From Arthrobacter silviterrae (lineage in GTDB: Bacteria > Actinomycetota > Actinomycetes > Actinomycetales > Micrococcaceae), in NCBI RefSeq assembly GCF_011045165.1, contig NZ_JAAKZI010000002.1, positions 1-64,000 of the forward strand: a stretch of DNA of 64,000 nt, given 5' to 3'. Made by a program: the position numbers and the translations under genes. Below, in pieces: positions 1-8,787 of the stretch. The first letter of the stretch is position 1, and each line of letters opens with the position of its first letter. The notes below the pieces were generated by a model. The model saw only the letters and a list, made by a program, of their open reading frames with translations. It was not told where the DNA came from and did no database searches.

Positions 1-53
1 CGGCTAGCCGTCGCGAGCCAAAACAGCCCCCCAAATTTCACCGCCCCCAGACC

Positions 54-96
54 TTGACGTGACGCGGACAACACAGTTACGGTGATCGTATATGAT
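54..96 (+). promoter_or_regulatory. Promoter and GntR-type operator of the hpa operon
   Basis: A -35 box TTGACG (54-59) is followed after 18 bases by TACGGT (78-83), a TAnnnT -10 box. Just downstream, at 85-96, lies ATCGTATATGAT, a 12-bp near palindrome (10 of 12 positions symmetric) at the predicted transcription start. Short TCGTATACGA-like dyads are typical operators of FCD-type GntR repressors, and the second gene of this operon encodes one, so autorepression is inferred. Bases 1-53 hold no gene I can support. Confidence 0.5.
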
Positions 97-154
97 TTCG
101 TACCTGATAGCCGGAACTGCCGGGTTCCGCACGACAACCACCCAGGAGTGTCCC

Positions 155-1627
155 GTGGAACAAGTCACCGCAGCCACCTTCAAGCAGGCCGGCAAGGTTG
201 TCGCAGTCCACGTGGCGTACCAGTCCAGGGCGGACCAGCGCGGACGCACCCCCGCCAAGCCGTCGTACTTCCTGAAGGCTTCGTCATCGCTGAGCCCCAG
301 CGGTGCGGACATTGAGCGCCCGGCCGGCTGTGAACTCCTGGCCTATGAGGGCGAAATTGCCCTGGTCATCGGCACCGCGGCCCGGCGGGTCAGCCCCGGG
401 GACGCGTGGCGGCACGTCGGCTACGTCACCGCCAGCAACGACCTGGGCGTGTACGACCTCAAGTACGCGGACAAGGGCTCCAACGTCCGCTCCAAGTCCG
501 GCGACGGCTTCACCCCGTTCGGCCCGGCACTCATCCCGGCGGCCGACGTCGACCCCTCCTCCCTGCGCGTGCGCACCTGGCTCAACGGCGAACTTGTCCA
601 GAGCGACACCTCGGCCGGCCTGATCTTCCCCTTCAGCCAGCTCGTGGCGGACCTCTCCCAGCTCATGACGCTGGAACCGGGCGACGTCATCCTCACCGGC
701 ACCCCCGCCGGGTCCTCCGTCGCCGTCCCCGGCGACGTCATCGAAGTCGAAGTCGACGACCCCGCGGCAGGGCTGTCCACGGGGCGGCTGCGCACCGCCG
801 TCGTGCAGGGAAGCAGCGAACTGGCGGACTTCGGCAACCAGCCGAAGGCCACCGACACCGACCGCGTGGACGCCTGGGGTTCACCCGAAGCGGCCGGACT
901 GGCACCAACGGGCCTCAGCGCGGAACTCAAGCGCAAGCTGACCAGCGTCGGCACCGCCACGCTCAGCGCCCAACTGCGCAAGCGCGGGCTCAACAACGTC
1001 AGCATCGACGGCCTCAAGTCCACCCGTCCCGAGCTGCGGATCGCCGGCACCGCCCGCACCCTGCGCTTCGTGCCCAACCGGGAGGACCTCTTCAAGACCC
1101 ACGGCGGCGGCTTCAACGCCCAGAAACGCATCATCAATGACCTGCACGACGGCGACGTCCTGGTCATGGAGGCGCGCGGGGAGCCCGGCACCGGCACAGT
1201 CGGGGACATCCTGGCCCTGCGCGCGCAAATCAACGGCGCCGCAGCCATCGTGACCGATGGCGGCGTGCGCGACGTGGCCGCCGTGGCCGCCCTGGACATG
1301 CCCACCTTCTTCACCGGCGCCCACCCGGCCGTCCTGGGCCGCAGGCACATCCCGTGGGACACCGATCTGACCATCTCCTGCGGCGGCGCCACCGTCCAGC
1401 CCGGTGACATCATCGTCGGCGACGCGGACGGCCTGCTGGTGATCCCGCCGTCGTTGGCGGAGGAAGTCGCGGACGGCGCCATCGCCCAGGAACACGAGGA
1501 AACGTTCATCGCCGCGATGGTGGCCGAAGGCCACAGCGTGGAGGGCCTCTATCCCATGAACGCTGCATGGAAGGCGCAGTTTGCGCAGTGGGCGCAGACG
1601 CACCCGAACCCGGCGGCCCAGCCATGA
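155..1627 (+). CDS. FAH-family isomerase/decarboxylase fused to an RraA-like domain (HpcE-like)
   Basis: About 490 residues. Start chosen at GTG 155 because AGGAG (144-148) sits 6 bases upstream; the frame is open further upstream but lacks a site. Residues 1 to about 230 form a fumarylacetoacetate hydrolase domain with the acidic metal motif YEGEIALVIG, as in HpcE/HpaG enzymes that isomerise and decarboxylate homoprotocatechuate ring-cleavage products. Residues about 260-470 form an RraA/4-hydroxy-4-methyl-2-oxoglutarate-aldolase-like fold, with DGGVRDV as the substrate/metal loop and GDIIVGDADG near the end. Enterobacterial HpcE instead carries two FAH domains. The operon context (hpaE, hpaD, hpaH, hpaI) supports a role in the 2-oxohept-3-ene-dioate branch. 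Which domain decarboxylates is inference. The stop overlaps the next start as ATGA. Confidence 0.8.
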   Translation: MEQVTAATFKQAGKVVAVHVAYQSRADQRGRTPAKPSYFLKASSSLSPSGADIERPAGCELLAYEGEIALVIGTAARRVSPGDAWRHVGYVTASNDLGVYDLKYADKGSNVRSKSGDGFTPFGPALIPAADVDPSSLRVRTWLNGELVQSDTSAGLIFPFSQLVADLSQLMTLEPGDVILTGTPAGSSVAVPGDVIEVEVDDPAAGLSTGRLRTAVVQGSSELADFGNQPKATDTDRVDAWGSPEAAGLAPTGLSAELKRKLTSVGTATLSAQLRKRGLNNVSIDGLKSTRPELRIAGTARTLRFVPNREDLFKTHGGGFNAQKRIINDLHDGDVLVMEARGEPGTGTVGDILALRAQINGAAAIVTDGGVRDVAAVAALDMPTFFTGAHPAVLGRRHIPWDTDLTISCGGATVQPGDIIVGDADGLLVIPPSLAEEVADGAIAQEHEETFIAAMVAEGHSVEGLYPMNAAWKAQFAQWAQTHPNPAAQP

Positions 1628-2325
1628 GCAGCGAGGCCGGCACGGAGGCCGCCAGCAAGTCCGAGCGGGCCTATGCGGCCATCAAGGAAAAAATCCTTGG
1701 CGGCGAATACACGCCCGGCTACCGGCTGGTGCTGGCCAAGCTGGCCGGGGACCTCGGCTTCAGCGTGGTCCCCGTGCGGGAGGCCATCCGCCGGCTCGAG
1801 GCCGAAAATTTTGTCACCTTTGAACGCAACGTGGGCGCCACGGTGGCCGGGATTGACCCCACCGAATACCTCTACACGATGCAGACCCTCGGCATTGTCG
1901 AGGGTGCCGCCACGGCACTGTCCGCCCCTCTCATCACGCCGGCGGACATTGCCCGGGCCCGCGCCGTCAACGCCCAGATGCGGGAGAGCCTGGAGCACTT
2001 CGACCCCGTCCGCTTTACGGCGCTGAACCTGGAATTCCACAGCATCCTGTTTGAAAACTGCCCCAACCCGCACATCCTGGATCTGGTCCACCGCGGCTGG
2101 AACCGCCTGCAGGCCCTGCGCTCCTCCACCTTCAGCTACGTCCCAGGCCGCGCCAGCGATTCGGTCAACGAACACGAGGCGCTGCTGCAGCTCCTGGAAG
2201 CCGGTGCCGATGCGGACACCGTGGAACACGCCGCCCGCGCCCACCGGGCGGCCACCCTGAACGCCTACCTGGCGCGCAGCGGGCCCGAAAAACCAGCCCG
2301 GCCCCCGCTGGCAACCACCTACTAG
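1624..2325 (+). CDS. GntR-family regulator of the hpa operon
   Basis: 233 residues. ATG 1624 overlaps the preceding stop, so the two genes are translationally coupled. Residues about 12-75 form a winged helix with the GntR signature (VPVREAIRRLEAE, with EN at the wing). The rest is an all-helical FCD-type effector domain; the DPVRFTALNLEFH stretch carries the Asp and His pattern of a metal-linked ligand pocket. Position inside the operon and the dyad at 85-96 suggest that it represses its own operon and releases on an aromatic acid or ring-cleavage intermediate; the ligand is not visible from sequence. Confidence 0.85.
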   Translation: MSSEAGTEAASKSERAYAAIKEKILGGEYTPGYRLVLAKLAGDLGFSVVPVREAIRRLEAENFVTFERNVGATVAGIDPTEYLYTMQTLGIVEGAATALSAPLITPADIARARAVNAQMRESLEHFDPVRFTALNLEFHSILFENCPNPHILDLVHRGWNRLQALRSSTFSYVPGRASDSVNEHEALLQLLEAGADADTVEHAARAHRAATLNAYLARSGPEKPARPPLATTY

Positions 2326-2363
2326 AGGCACCCACCGAACACCTGAAGAAATGGACTTTTCCC

Positions 2364-3869
2364 ATGGCTGAGCACTACCTTCCGGACAACCTGCCCTCCC
2401 ACATCCAGCACTACATTGACGGAAGCTTCGTCGATTCCGCGGGCGGGGAGACCTTCGACGTGCTGGACCCGGTCTCCAACAGCAACTACGCCACGGCCGC
2501 CGCCGGTCAAAAGGCGGACATCGACCTCGCCGTGGCTGCCGCGACGAAGGCCTTCAACGAAGGCCCGTGGCCGCGCATGAAGCCGCGCGAACGCGCCCGT
2601 GTCCTGAACAGGATCGCCGACGCCGTCGAATCCCAGGAAGCCCGCCTGGCCGAGCTGGAGACCTTCGACTCCGGCCTGCCGATCACCCAGGCGCGCGGCC
2701 AGGCGCTGCGGGCGGCGGAGAACTTCCGCTTCTTCGCGGACTTGATCGTGGCCCAGTTCGACGACGCCATGAAGGTCCCGGGTGCCCAGATCAACTACGT
2801 CAACCGCAAGCCGATCGGCGTGGCCGGGCTCATCACCCCGTGGAACACCCCGTTCATGCTCGAGTCCTGGAAGCTGGCCCCCGCCCTGGCTTCCGGCTGC
2901 ACCGTTGTCCTGAAGCCGGCCGAGTTCACCCCGCTTTCGGCCTCGCTCTGGGCCGGAATCTTCGAGGAAGCAGGCCTCCCCAGGGGCGTCTTCAACCTGG
3001 TCAACGGCCTGGGCGAGGATGCCGGCGACGCCCTGGTCAAGCACCCGGACGTGCCGCTAATCTCCTTCACGGGCGAAACCACCACGGGCCAGACCATCTT
3101 CCGCAACGCCGCCACGAGCCTGAAGGGCCTGTCCATGGAACTGGGCGGCAAGAGCCCCTGCGTGGTCTTCGCCGACGCCGACCTCGACGCCGCGATCGAC
3201 TCCGCCCTGTTCGGCGTCTTCTCCCTCAACGGCGAACGGTGCACCGCCGGCTCCCGCATCCTGGTCGAGCGGAGCATCTACGACGAGTTCTGTGAAAAGT
3301 ATGCCGCCCGGGCCAGGAACATTGTGGTGGGCGACCCCCACGACCCCCGCACGGAAGTGGGCGCGCTGGTCCACCCGGAGCACTACGCCAAGGTCATGTC
3401 CTACGTGGAAATCGGCAAGACCGAGGGCCGCCTGCTGGCCGGCGGCGGCCGCCCCGAGGGCCTGGAGACCGGCAACTACGTGGCACCCACCGTGTTCGCC
3501 GACGTCGCCCCTGAAGCGCGGATCTTCCAGGAGGAGATCTTCGGCCCCGTCGTGGCCATCACGCCTTTCGAGAACGACGGCGAGGCGCTGGCCCTGGCGA
3601 ACGGCGTCAAGTACGGCCTGGCCGCCTATATCTGGACGCAGGACCTGACCCGCGCGCACAACTTCGCCCAGAACGTGGAGGCCGGCATGGTGTGGCTGAA
3701 CAGCCACAATGTCCGCGACCTGCGCACCCCGTTCGGCGGGGTCAAGGCCTCGGGCCTGGGCCACGAGGGAGGCTTCCGCTCGATCGACTTCTACACCGAC
3801 CAGCAGGCCGTCCACATCACGCTGGGCCCGGTCCACACCCCCAAATTCGGCGCCCCCGCCGCCCACTAG
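2364..3869 (+). CDS. hpaE: 5-carboxymethyl-2-hydroxymuconate semialdehyde dehydrogenase
   Basis: 501 residues, normal aldehyde dehydrogenase length. Family motifs are in order: PWNTPF in the Rossmann region, SFTGETTTG for cofactor binding, the general base in MELGGKSP, the catalytic Cys in NGERCTAGSR and the EEIFGPV motif. The protein would oxidise the semialdehyde made by HpaD to 5-carboxymethyl-2-hydroxymuconate using NAD. The substrate assignment rests on position directly before the dioxygenase gene; by itself the sequence says only HpaE/betaine-type ALDH. There are 38 bases after the GntR gene and 27 before hpaD, so co-transcription is expected. Confidence 0.88.
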   Translation: MAEHYLPDNLPSHIQHYIDGSFVDSAGGETFDVLDPVSNSNYATAAAGQKADIDLAVAAATKAFNEGPWPRMKPRERARVLNRIADAVESQEARLAELETFDSGLPITQARGQALRAAENFRFFADLIVAQFDDAMKVPGAQINYVNRKPIGVAGLITPWNTPFMLESWKLAPALASGCTVVLKPAEFTPLSASLWAGIFEEAGLPRGVFNLVNGLGEDAGDALVKHPDVPLISFTGETTTGQTIFRNAATSLKGLSMELGGKSPCVVFADADLDAAIDSALFGVFSLNGERCTAGSRILVERSIYDEFCEKYAARARNIVVGDPHDPRTEVGALVHPEHYAKVMSYVEIGKTEGRLLAGGGRPEGLETGNYVAPTVFADVAPEARIFQEEIFGPVVAITPFENDGEALALANGVKYGLAAYIWTQDLTRAHNFAQNVEAGMVWLNSHNVRDLRTPFGGVKASGLGHEGGFRSIDFYTDQQAVHITLGPVHTPKFGAPAAH

Positions 3870-3896
3870 CCACCATGCTCAACGAGGAGTAACCCA

Positions 3897-4970
3897 ATGA
3901 CTGACTTCATCCCCACCCCAGCGCTTCCGGCCCCGGACATTGTCCGCAGCGCCTACATGGAACTGGTGGTCACCGACCTGGCCAAATCCCGCGCGTTTTA
4001 CGTGGACGTGCTGGGCCTGCACGTCACCGAGGAGGATGAAAACACCATCTACCTCCGCTCGCTGGAGGAATTCATCCACCACAACCTGGTGCTCCGCAAA
4101 GGCCCCGTGGCCGCCGTCGCCGTGGCCGCGTTTCGGGTCAAGTCCCCGGCGGAGGTGGACGCCGCCGAGGCCTACTACCGGGAGCTGGGCTGCCGCACGG
4201 AACGCCGCAGGGACGGATTCGTCAAGGGCATCGGCGACGCCGTCCGCGTGGAGGACCCCCTGGGCTTCCCCTATGAATTCTTTTACGAGACCACCCACGT
4301 GGAGCGCCTGACCCGCCGCTATGATCTCTACAGCGCCGGCGAGCTGGTCCGCCTGGACCACTTCAACCAAGTCACCCCCGACGTCCCCAAGGGCCGCAAG
4401 TACCTCGAGGACCTGGGCTTCCGCGTCTCCGAGGACATCAAGGACTCCGACGGCGTCACCTACGCGGCCTGGATGCACCGCAAGCAGACCGTCCACGACA
4501 CCGCCCTGACCGGCGGCGACGGACCCCGCATGCACCACCTAGCCTTCGCCACCCACGAAAAGGCCAACATCATCGCTATCTGCGACAAGATGGGCGCCCT
4601 GCGCATCTCCGACCGGATCGAACGCGGGCCCGGCCGCCACGGCGTGTCCAACGCCTTCTACCTGTACATCCTGGACCCCGACGACCACCGGATTGAGATC
4701 TACACCCAGGACTACTACACCGGCGACCCGGACAACCCCATCGTCACCTGGGACGTGCACGACAACCAGCGCCGCGACTGGTGGGGCAACCCCGTGGTCC
4801 CCTCCTGGTACACGGAGGCCTCCCTGGTCCTGGACCTCGACGGGAAGCCGCAGGCAGTAGTCAAGCGCACCGAATCCTCCGAAATGGCCGTCACCGTCGG
4901 CGCCGACGGCTTCTCCTACACCCGCGAGCCGGGCGAAGAGCGCGGCTTCAAAATGGGTTCGCAACTCTAA
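3897..4970 (+). CDS. hpaD: 3,4-dihydroxyphenylacetate 2,3-dioxygenase (extradiol, MndD/HPCD type)
   Basis: 357 residues, strong ribosome site GAGGAG 9 bases ahead of ATG. A two-domain vicinal-oxygen-chelate (type I extradiol) dioxygenase. The 2-His-1-carboxylate ligands fall at H155 (LDHFNQV), H214 (MHHLAF) and E267 (RIEIYT), and the second-sphere residues at H200 (TVHD) and Y257 (FYLY). These are the numbers known for A. globiformis MndD and Brevibacterium fuscum HPCD. It opens the homoprotocatechuate ring next to the hydroxyls. Whether Mn or Fe is used in vivo cannot be told, because the two well-studied homologues differ in metal with near-identical sites. Confidence 0.93.
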   Translation: MTDFIPTPALPAPDIVRSAYMELVVTDLAKSRAFYVDVLGLHVTEEDENTIYLRSLEEFIHHNLVLRKGPVAAVAVAAFRVKSPAEVDAAEAYYRELGCRTERRRDGFVKGIGDAVRVEDPLGFPYEFFYETTHVERLTRRYDLYSAGELVRLDHFNQVTPDVPKGRKYLEDLGFRVSEDIKDSDGVTYAAWMHRKQTVHDTALTGGDGPRMHHLAFATHEKANIIAICDKMGALRISDRIERGPGRHGVSNAFYLYILDPDDHRIEIYTQDYYTGDPDNPIVTWDVHDNQRRDWWGNPVVPSWYTEASLVLDLDGKPQAVVKRTESSEMAVTVGADGFSYTREPGEERGFKMGSQL

Positions 4971-4992
4971 CTCGCACCGAAGGGGACACACC

Positions 4993-5778
4993 ATGCTTGA
5001 TGATGAAACCATCGCTCGCATTGCCGACGAGCTTGTGGAGGCAGCCCGCAGCCGGGTGCCGGTGCCGCGGCTGACGGCCCGGTACCCGGAGATGACCGTG
5101 GAGGATTCCTACCGGGTGCAACAGCTGTGGAGGGACCGCGGCGAAGCGGCCGGGCGGGTGCTGGGAGGGCACAAGATCGGCCTGACGTCCAAGGCCATGC
5201 AGTACGCCACGGGCATCACGGAGCCGGACTACGGGGTCATCTTCAAGGACATGATCCTGGACAACGGCGCCACCGTGGAGTGGAAGCAGTATTCGCACCC
5301 GCGAATCGAGGTGGAGCTGGCGTTCCTGCTCAAGAAGGACATCAGCGGCCCGGACGCCACGCTCTTCGACGTCCTGCGCGCCACCGAATACGTGGTGCCG
5401 GCACTGGAAATCCTGGACTCCCGCATTGAGATGGAGGGCCGCACCATTGTGGACACCATCAGCGACAACGCGGCCATGGGCGCCATGGTGGTGGGAGGCA
5501 CCCCGGTGCGCCCGGACGACGTCGACCTGCGCTGGGTGGCTGCCATCCTGTTCAAGAACGAAACCATCGAGGAGACCGGCGTGGCCGCCGGCGTGCTGAA
5601 CCACCCGGCACAGGGCGTGTCCTGGCTGGCCAACAAGATCGCCCCCCACGGCGATTCACTCAGGGCCGGGGAACTGATCCTCGCGGGCTCCTTCACCCGC
5701 CCCCTGTGGGTCAATGCAGGGGACACCGTTTTTGCCGACTACGGAAAGCTGGGGACCATCACATGCCACTTCAAGTAA
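4993..5778 (+). CDS. hpaH: 2-oxo-hept-4-ene-1,7-dioate hydratase
   Basis: 261 residues, the usual length for the HpaH/MhpD hydratase family (FAH superfamily). Visible features are GHKIGLTSKAMQ near residue 55, PDYGVIFKDM, and the acidic metal cluster in RIEVELAFLLKKD (E-x-E). It adds water to the 2-oxo-heptenedioate before aldol cleavage. A GAAGGGG ribosome site precedes ATG 4993. Its last 16 bases overlap the aldolase gene, the expected order for consecutive pathway steps. Confidence 0.9.
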   Translation: MLDDETIARIADELVEAARSRVPVPRLTARYPEMTVEDSYRVQQLWRDRGEAAGRVLGGHKIGLTSKAMQYATGITEPDYGVIFKDMILDNGATVEWKQYSHPRIEVELAFLLKKDISGPDATLFDVLRATEYVVPALEILDSRIEMEGRTIVDTISDNAAMGAMVVGGTPVRPDDVDLRWVAAILFKNETIEETGVAAGVLNHPAQGVSWLANKIAPHGDSLRAGELILAGSFTRPLWVNAGDTVFADYGKLGTITCHFK

Positions 5779-6572
5779 CTCCCGACCCGTCACTGAAGGA
5801 CGCCCTCGCCGCCGCCACCCGACCGCTGGTTGGCATGTGGGTGTGCTCCGGCAGCGCCCTCATGGCCGAGATTTGCGCGGGGGCGGGACTGGATGCGGTG
5901 CTGATCGACGGCGAGCACAGCCCCAACGGGCTTGAGGGAATCCTGGCCCAGCTCCAGGCCGTGCGCAGCTATCCCGTCACGGCCGTGGTGCGCCCGCCCG
6001 CCAACGACACAGTGCTGATCAAGCAGTACTTGGATCTGGGTGTGCAGTCCCTCCTCATCCCCATGGTCCACACGGTTGCCGAGGCGGAGGCGGCCGTCTC
6101 CGCCGTCCACTACCCTCCGCGCGGTGTCAGGGGCGTGGGATCCGCGCTGGCACGGTCCTCGCGCTGGAACCGCATCCCCGGCTACGTGGCAGGGGCATCG
6201 GAGACCATCACCGTGATGGTGCAGATTGAATCCGCCCAGGCCGTTGAAAACGTGGAAGAGATCCTTGCCGTGGACGGCATCGACGCCATCTTCCTGGGCC
6301 CCGCGGACCTCGCCGCGTCCAAGGGCCTGCTGGGACAGCAGGAACACCCCGACATCGTGGCCGCCGTCGAGCACTGCATTGCCGCGGCCAAGGCGGCCGG
6401 CAAGCCGGTGGGCGTCAACGCCTTTGCCGAGGCCACGGCCCGGCACTACATGGAGGCCGGCGTGGACTTCGTCCTGGTCGGCGCGGACGTTGCCCTGCTG
6501 GCACGCGGGAGTGAAGGCCTCGCCGCCCGCTACGTCCCGGCCACGGGCACCGGACCCATGGCCAGCTACTGA
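5763..6572 (+). CDS. hpaI: 4-hydroxy-2-oxoheptanedioate aldolase
   Basis: 269 residues from ATG 5763, which lies inside the hpaH 3' end and gives translational coupling; an in-frame upstream ATG at 5706 would add 19 residues deep in hpaH and is unlikely. HpaI/HpcH class II aldolase features: LIDGEHSPNG with the base His, VRPP with the conserved Arg, the metal Glu in VQIESAQAVENV and the metal Asp in FLGPADLAAS. It splits the 4-hydroxy-2-oxo-heptanedioate into pyruvate and succinate semialdehyde, the last step of the pathway. No succinate-semialdehyde dehydrogenase or HpaB/C hydroxylase gene is in the window. Confidence 0.92.
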   Translation: MPLQVTPDPSLKDALAAATRPLVGMWVCSGSALMAEICAGAGLDAVLIDGEHSPNGLEGILAQLQAVRSYPVTAVVRPPANDTVLIKQYLDLGVQSLLIPMVHTVAEAEAAVSAVHYPPRGVRGVGSALARSSRWNRIPGYVAGASETITVMVQIESAQAVENVEEILAVDGIDAIFLGPADLAASKGLLGQQEHPDIVAAVEHCIAAAKAAGKPVGVNAFAEATARHYMEAGVDFVLVGADVALLARGSEGLAARYVPATGTGPMASY

Positions 6573-6584
6573 GAGTCAGGCCCT

Positions 6585-6608
6585 GGTTTCGACAAGCTCA
6601 ACCACCGG
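6585..6608 (+). repeat. Short dispersed repeat, unit A, reverse copy
   Basis: 24 bp reading GGTTTCGACAAGCTC followed by AACCACCGG. Its reverse complement differs at one base from the 24-bp unit in hsdM at 38958-38981. It sits between the convergent hpaI and hydroxylase genes. Confidence 0.75.
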
Positions 6609-6629
6609 CGGCAGGCCCAACCACCGGTG

Positions 6630-8522
6630 TCAGACGCGCGCGCCCGAGTGGATCCGCGCGAAGTACTCGCCCAGCTCCGCCGTGGCAGTGAGCGGCAGGA
6701 TGTTCGCCACGTACTGGTCCGGGCGGACGACGACGACGACGCCGTCGCGGCTGAGCCCGCGGGCGTCAAAGATGTCCTCGCCCGGGACTGTCCCGTAAAC
6801 CTTTTCATAGTCGACCAGCCCGAACGGCCCCACCAGCGGCTTGAAGACTTCCGGAACCTTGTTGATGTCAATGTCTTCATGCGGCTGCTGGTAGATGACC
6901 TTCACGTCAAACCAGGCGTCGGCGTCGAGCCCGTTCGGCGTGGCCGCGAGCGGTGAGTCCGGCGAGCCGGAGAGCCACTCTGCGAGGTCCGCCACGGGCC
7001 CGGGATCACCGGCCGGGGCCGGGTCGGCGAAGACGTAGATGCGCCAGCGGCCGTCCGCCGTGGCATGGTGGCCCAGGTGGATCGGGTTCGTGTCGCAGAC
7101 GCGGGAGGCCATGGCGGACTTGAAGCGCTTGCCCAGCGGGAAGCCGGCGGCAAGGCCCTGGTGGGTGGCGGCGCCAGTGATCAGCGACGGCGCATACTCG
7201 GTCATGAAGCCTGCAGGGAACTCCGCGGTGCGCACGTAGAAGTCCTCGAGTTCGGCGGGGTCCTCAAATTCCTCCGGCTTCTTGGCCATCATGGTGGACC
7301 AGGTCCTGTCGAAGTCGATGAGGTTCCTGGCCACCACCTGGCGCTCGGCCGAGTAGGTGGACAGCAGGGACTCGGGGCTGCGGCCCTCCAGGACGTGGCC
7401 CAGTTTCCAGGCGATGTTGAAGCCGTCCTGGAGTGAAACGTTCATGCCCTGCCCGGCCTTGGCGCTGTGGGTGTGGCAGGCGTCGCCGGTGATGAAGACG
7501 CGGGGCGTGCGGAGGCCCACCTGGCCGGGGACGACGTCGTCGAACCTGTTGGTGAGGCGGTGGCCCACCTCGTACACGCTGTGCCAGGCAACGTTGCGCA
7601 CATCCAGGGTGTAGGGGTGGAGGATCCGGTTGGCGTTGGCGATGATCTGGTCCATGGAGGTGTTGCGGACGGCTCCGTTGTCATTTTCCGGGACCACGCC
7701 CAGGTCCACGTACATGCGGAAGAGGTGCCCGCCCTCGCGCGGGATCAGCAGGATGGAGCCGCCGTCGTGCGACTGGATGGCGCACTTGGTGCGGATGTCG
7801 GGGAAGTCGGTGCGGGCCAGGACGTCCATGACGCCCCAGGCGTGGTTGGCCTTGTCGCCGGCCATGGTGCAGCCGATCGCGTCGCGGACCTTGCTGCGGG
7901 CGCCGTCGCAACCCACCACGTACTTGGCGCGGATGGTGCGCTCCGCGCCTTGATCGGGGCCGGCGCTGCGGACCAGGGAGACCGTGACTGGATGGTCGCC
8001 GTCGTCAGCCACCTCCAGGGTCTGGAATTCCCAGCCATAGTCGGGGACCAGCCGGGTGGGCGCATGGGCCGCGACCTCGGCAAAGTAGTCCAGGACGCGC
8101 GCCTGGTTGACGATGAGGTGGGGGAATTCGCTGATGCCGGTGGTGTCGTCCACGGCACGGCCGCCGCGGACAATGTTGTGCGGATTATTGGTGTCGGGGC
8201 GCCAGAATGCCATCTCGGTGATCCGGTAGGCCTCGGCAATGATCCGCTCGGCAAAGCCAAAGGCCTGGAACGTTTCCACGCTCCGGGCCTGGATGCCGTC
8301 CGCCTGGCCGATCACCAGGCGGCCGTCGCGGCGCTCGATGATGCGGGTGGTGATGTCCGGGAACTGGGCAAGCTGGGCCGCCGCGAGCATGCCTGCAGGT
8401 CCCGATCCGACGATCAGCACGTCCACCTCGTCCGGAAGCTCGGCGGGGCGGCCGATCCCCGTCCCTGCCGCGGCCTGGATGCGCGGGTCACCGGAAACGT
8501 ATCCGTGGTGGTGAAACTGCAC
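6630..8522 (-). CDS. FAD-dependent aromatic hydroxylase (phenol 2-monooxygenase / 3-hydroxybenzoate 4-monooxygenase type)
   Basis: 630 residues. GTG start at 8522 with AAGGAG 6 bases upstream. An N-terminal dinucleotide fold VLIVGSGPAGMLAA (residues about 34-50), the DG motif GCDGARSKVRDAIG, and the GD motif ITGDACHTHSAKAGQGMN place it in group A flavoprotein hydroxylases. The last 170 residues match the thioredoxin-like tail of the phenol hydroxylase/MobA subgroup. It would ortho-hydroxylate a phenolic acid with NAD(P)H and O2. Convergence with the hpa operon suggests that it feeds a catechol to that pathway, but its substrate (3-hydroxybenzoate, hydroxyphenylacetate or another phenol) is not set by sequence. 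Confidence 0.85.
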   Translation of the reverse strand: MQFHHHGYVSGDPRIQAAAGTGIGRPAELPDEVDVLIVGSGPAGMLAAAQLAQFPDITTRIIERRDGRLVIGQADGIQARSVETFQAFGFAERIIAEAYRITEMAFWRPDTNNPHNIVRGGRAVDDTTGISEFPHLIVNQARVLDYFAEVAAHAPTRLVPDYGWEFQTLEVADDGDHPVTVSLVRSAGPDQGAERTIRAKYVVGCDGARSKVRDAIGCTMAGDKANHAWGVMDVLARTDFPDIRTKCAIQSHDGGSILLIPREGGHLFRMYVDLGVVPENDNGAVRNTSMDQIIANANRILHPYTLDVRNVAWHSVYEVGHRLTNRFDDVVPGQVGLRTPRVFITGDACHTHSAKAGQGMNVSLQDGFNIAWKLGHVLEGRSPESLLSTYSAERQVVARNLIDFDRTWSTMMAKKPEEFEDPAELEDFYVRTAEFPAGFMTEYAPSLITGAATHQGLAAGFPLGKRFKSAMASRVCDTNPIHLGHHATADGRWRIYVFADPAPAGDPGPVADLAEWLSGSPDSPLAATPNGLDADAWFDVKVIYQQPHEDIDINKVPEVFKPLVGPFGLVDYEKVYGTVPGEDIFDARGLSRDGVVVVVRPDQYVANILPLTATAELGEYFARIHSGARV

Positions 8523-8577
8523 GGCACACTCCTTTCGTCTGTGTGGGCGGCGCGTTCACCACCGCTAATTAACTATT

Positions 8578-8606
8578 CGTTATTTGAACACCTAGTTCTA
8601 ATAACG
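8578..8606. promoter_or_regulatory. Inverted repeat between hydroxylase and membrane protein genes
   Basis: CGTTATTTGAA (8578-8588) pairs with TTCTAATAACG (8596-8606), 10 of 11 positions, 7-base spacer. It is AT-rich and lies about 56 bases upstream of the hydroxylase start, a good place for an activator or repressor site. Bases 8523-8787 hold no other gene; the region is a divergent promoter. Confidence 0.55.
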
Positions 8607-8787
8607 CACACTAAGCCTAATTGTGTGCGCCAGCTCACGCAAGGGACGGGGGCGCGGCCGGCGGCGGATGCCGAGACGGACATTCGATCCTGCTAATTCA
8701 GGCTCAATTCGCCGTTTCGGCATCCTGGGCGGAAACGGAGATTCCCGTTCCCCGGAAGCTCCCAGACGGGCACGGGAGAATTCAGGC

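Noticed and set aside
8623-8787. Longer N-terminus for the COG4705-like membrane protein.
   Set aside because: Arg-rich, without homology pattern, and it covers the divergent promoter; ATG 8788 has a good ribosome site.
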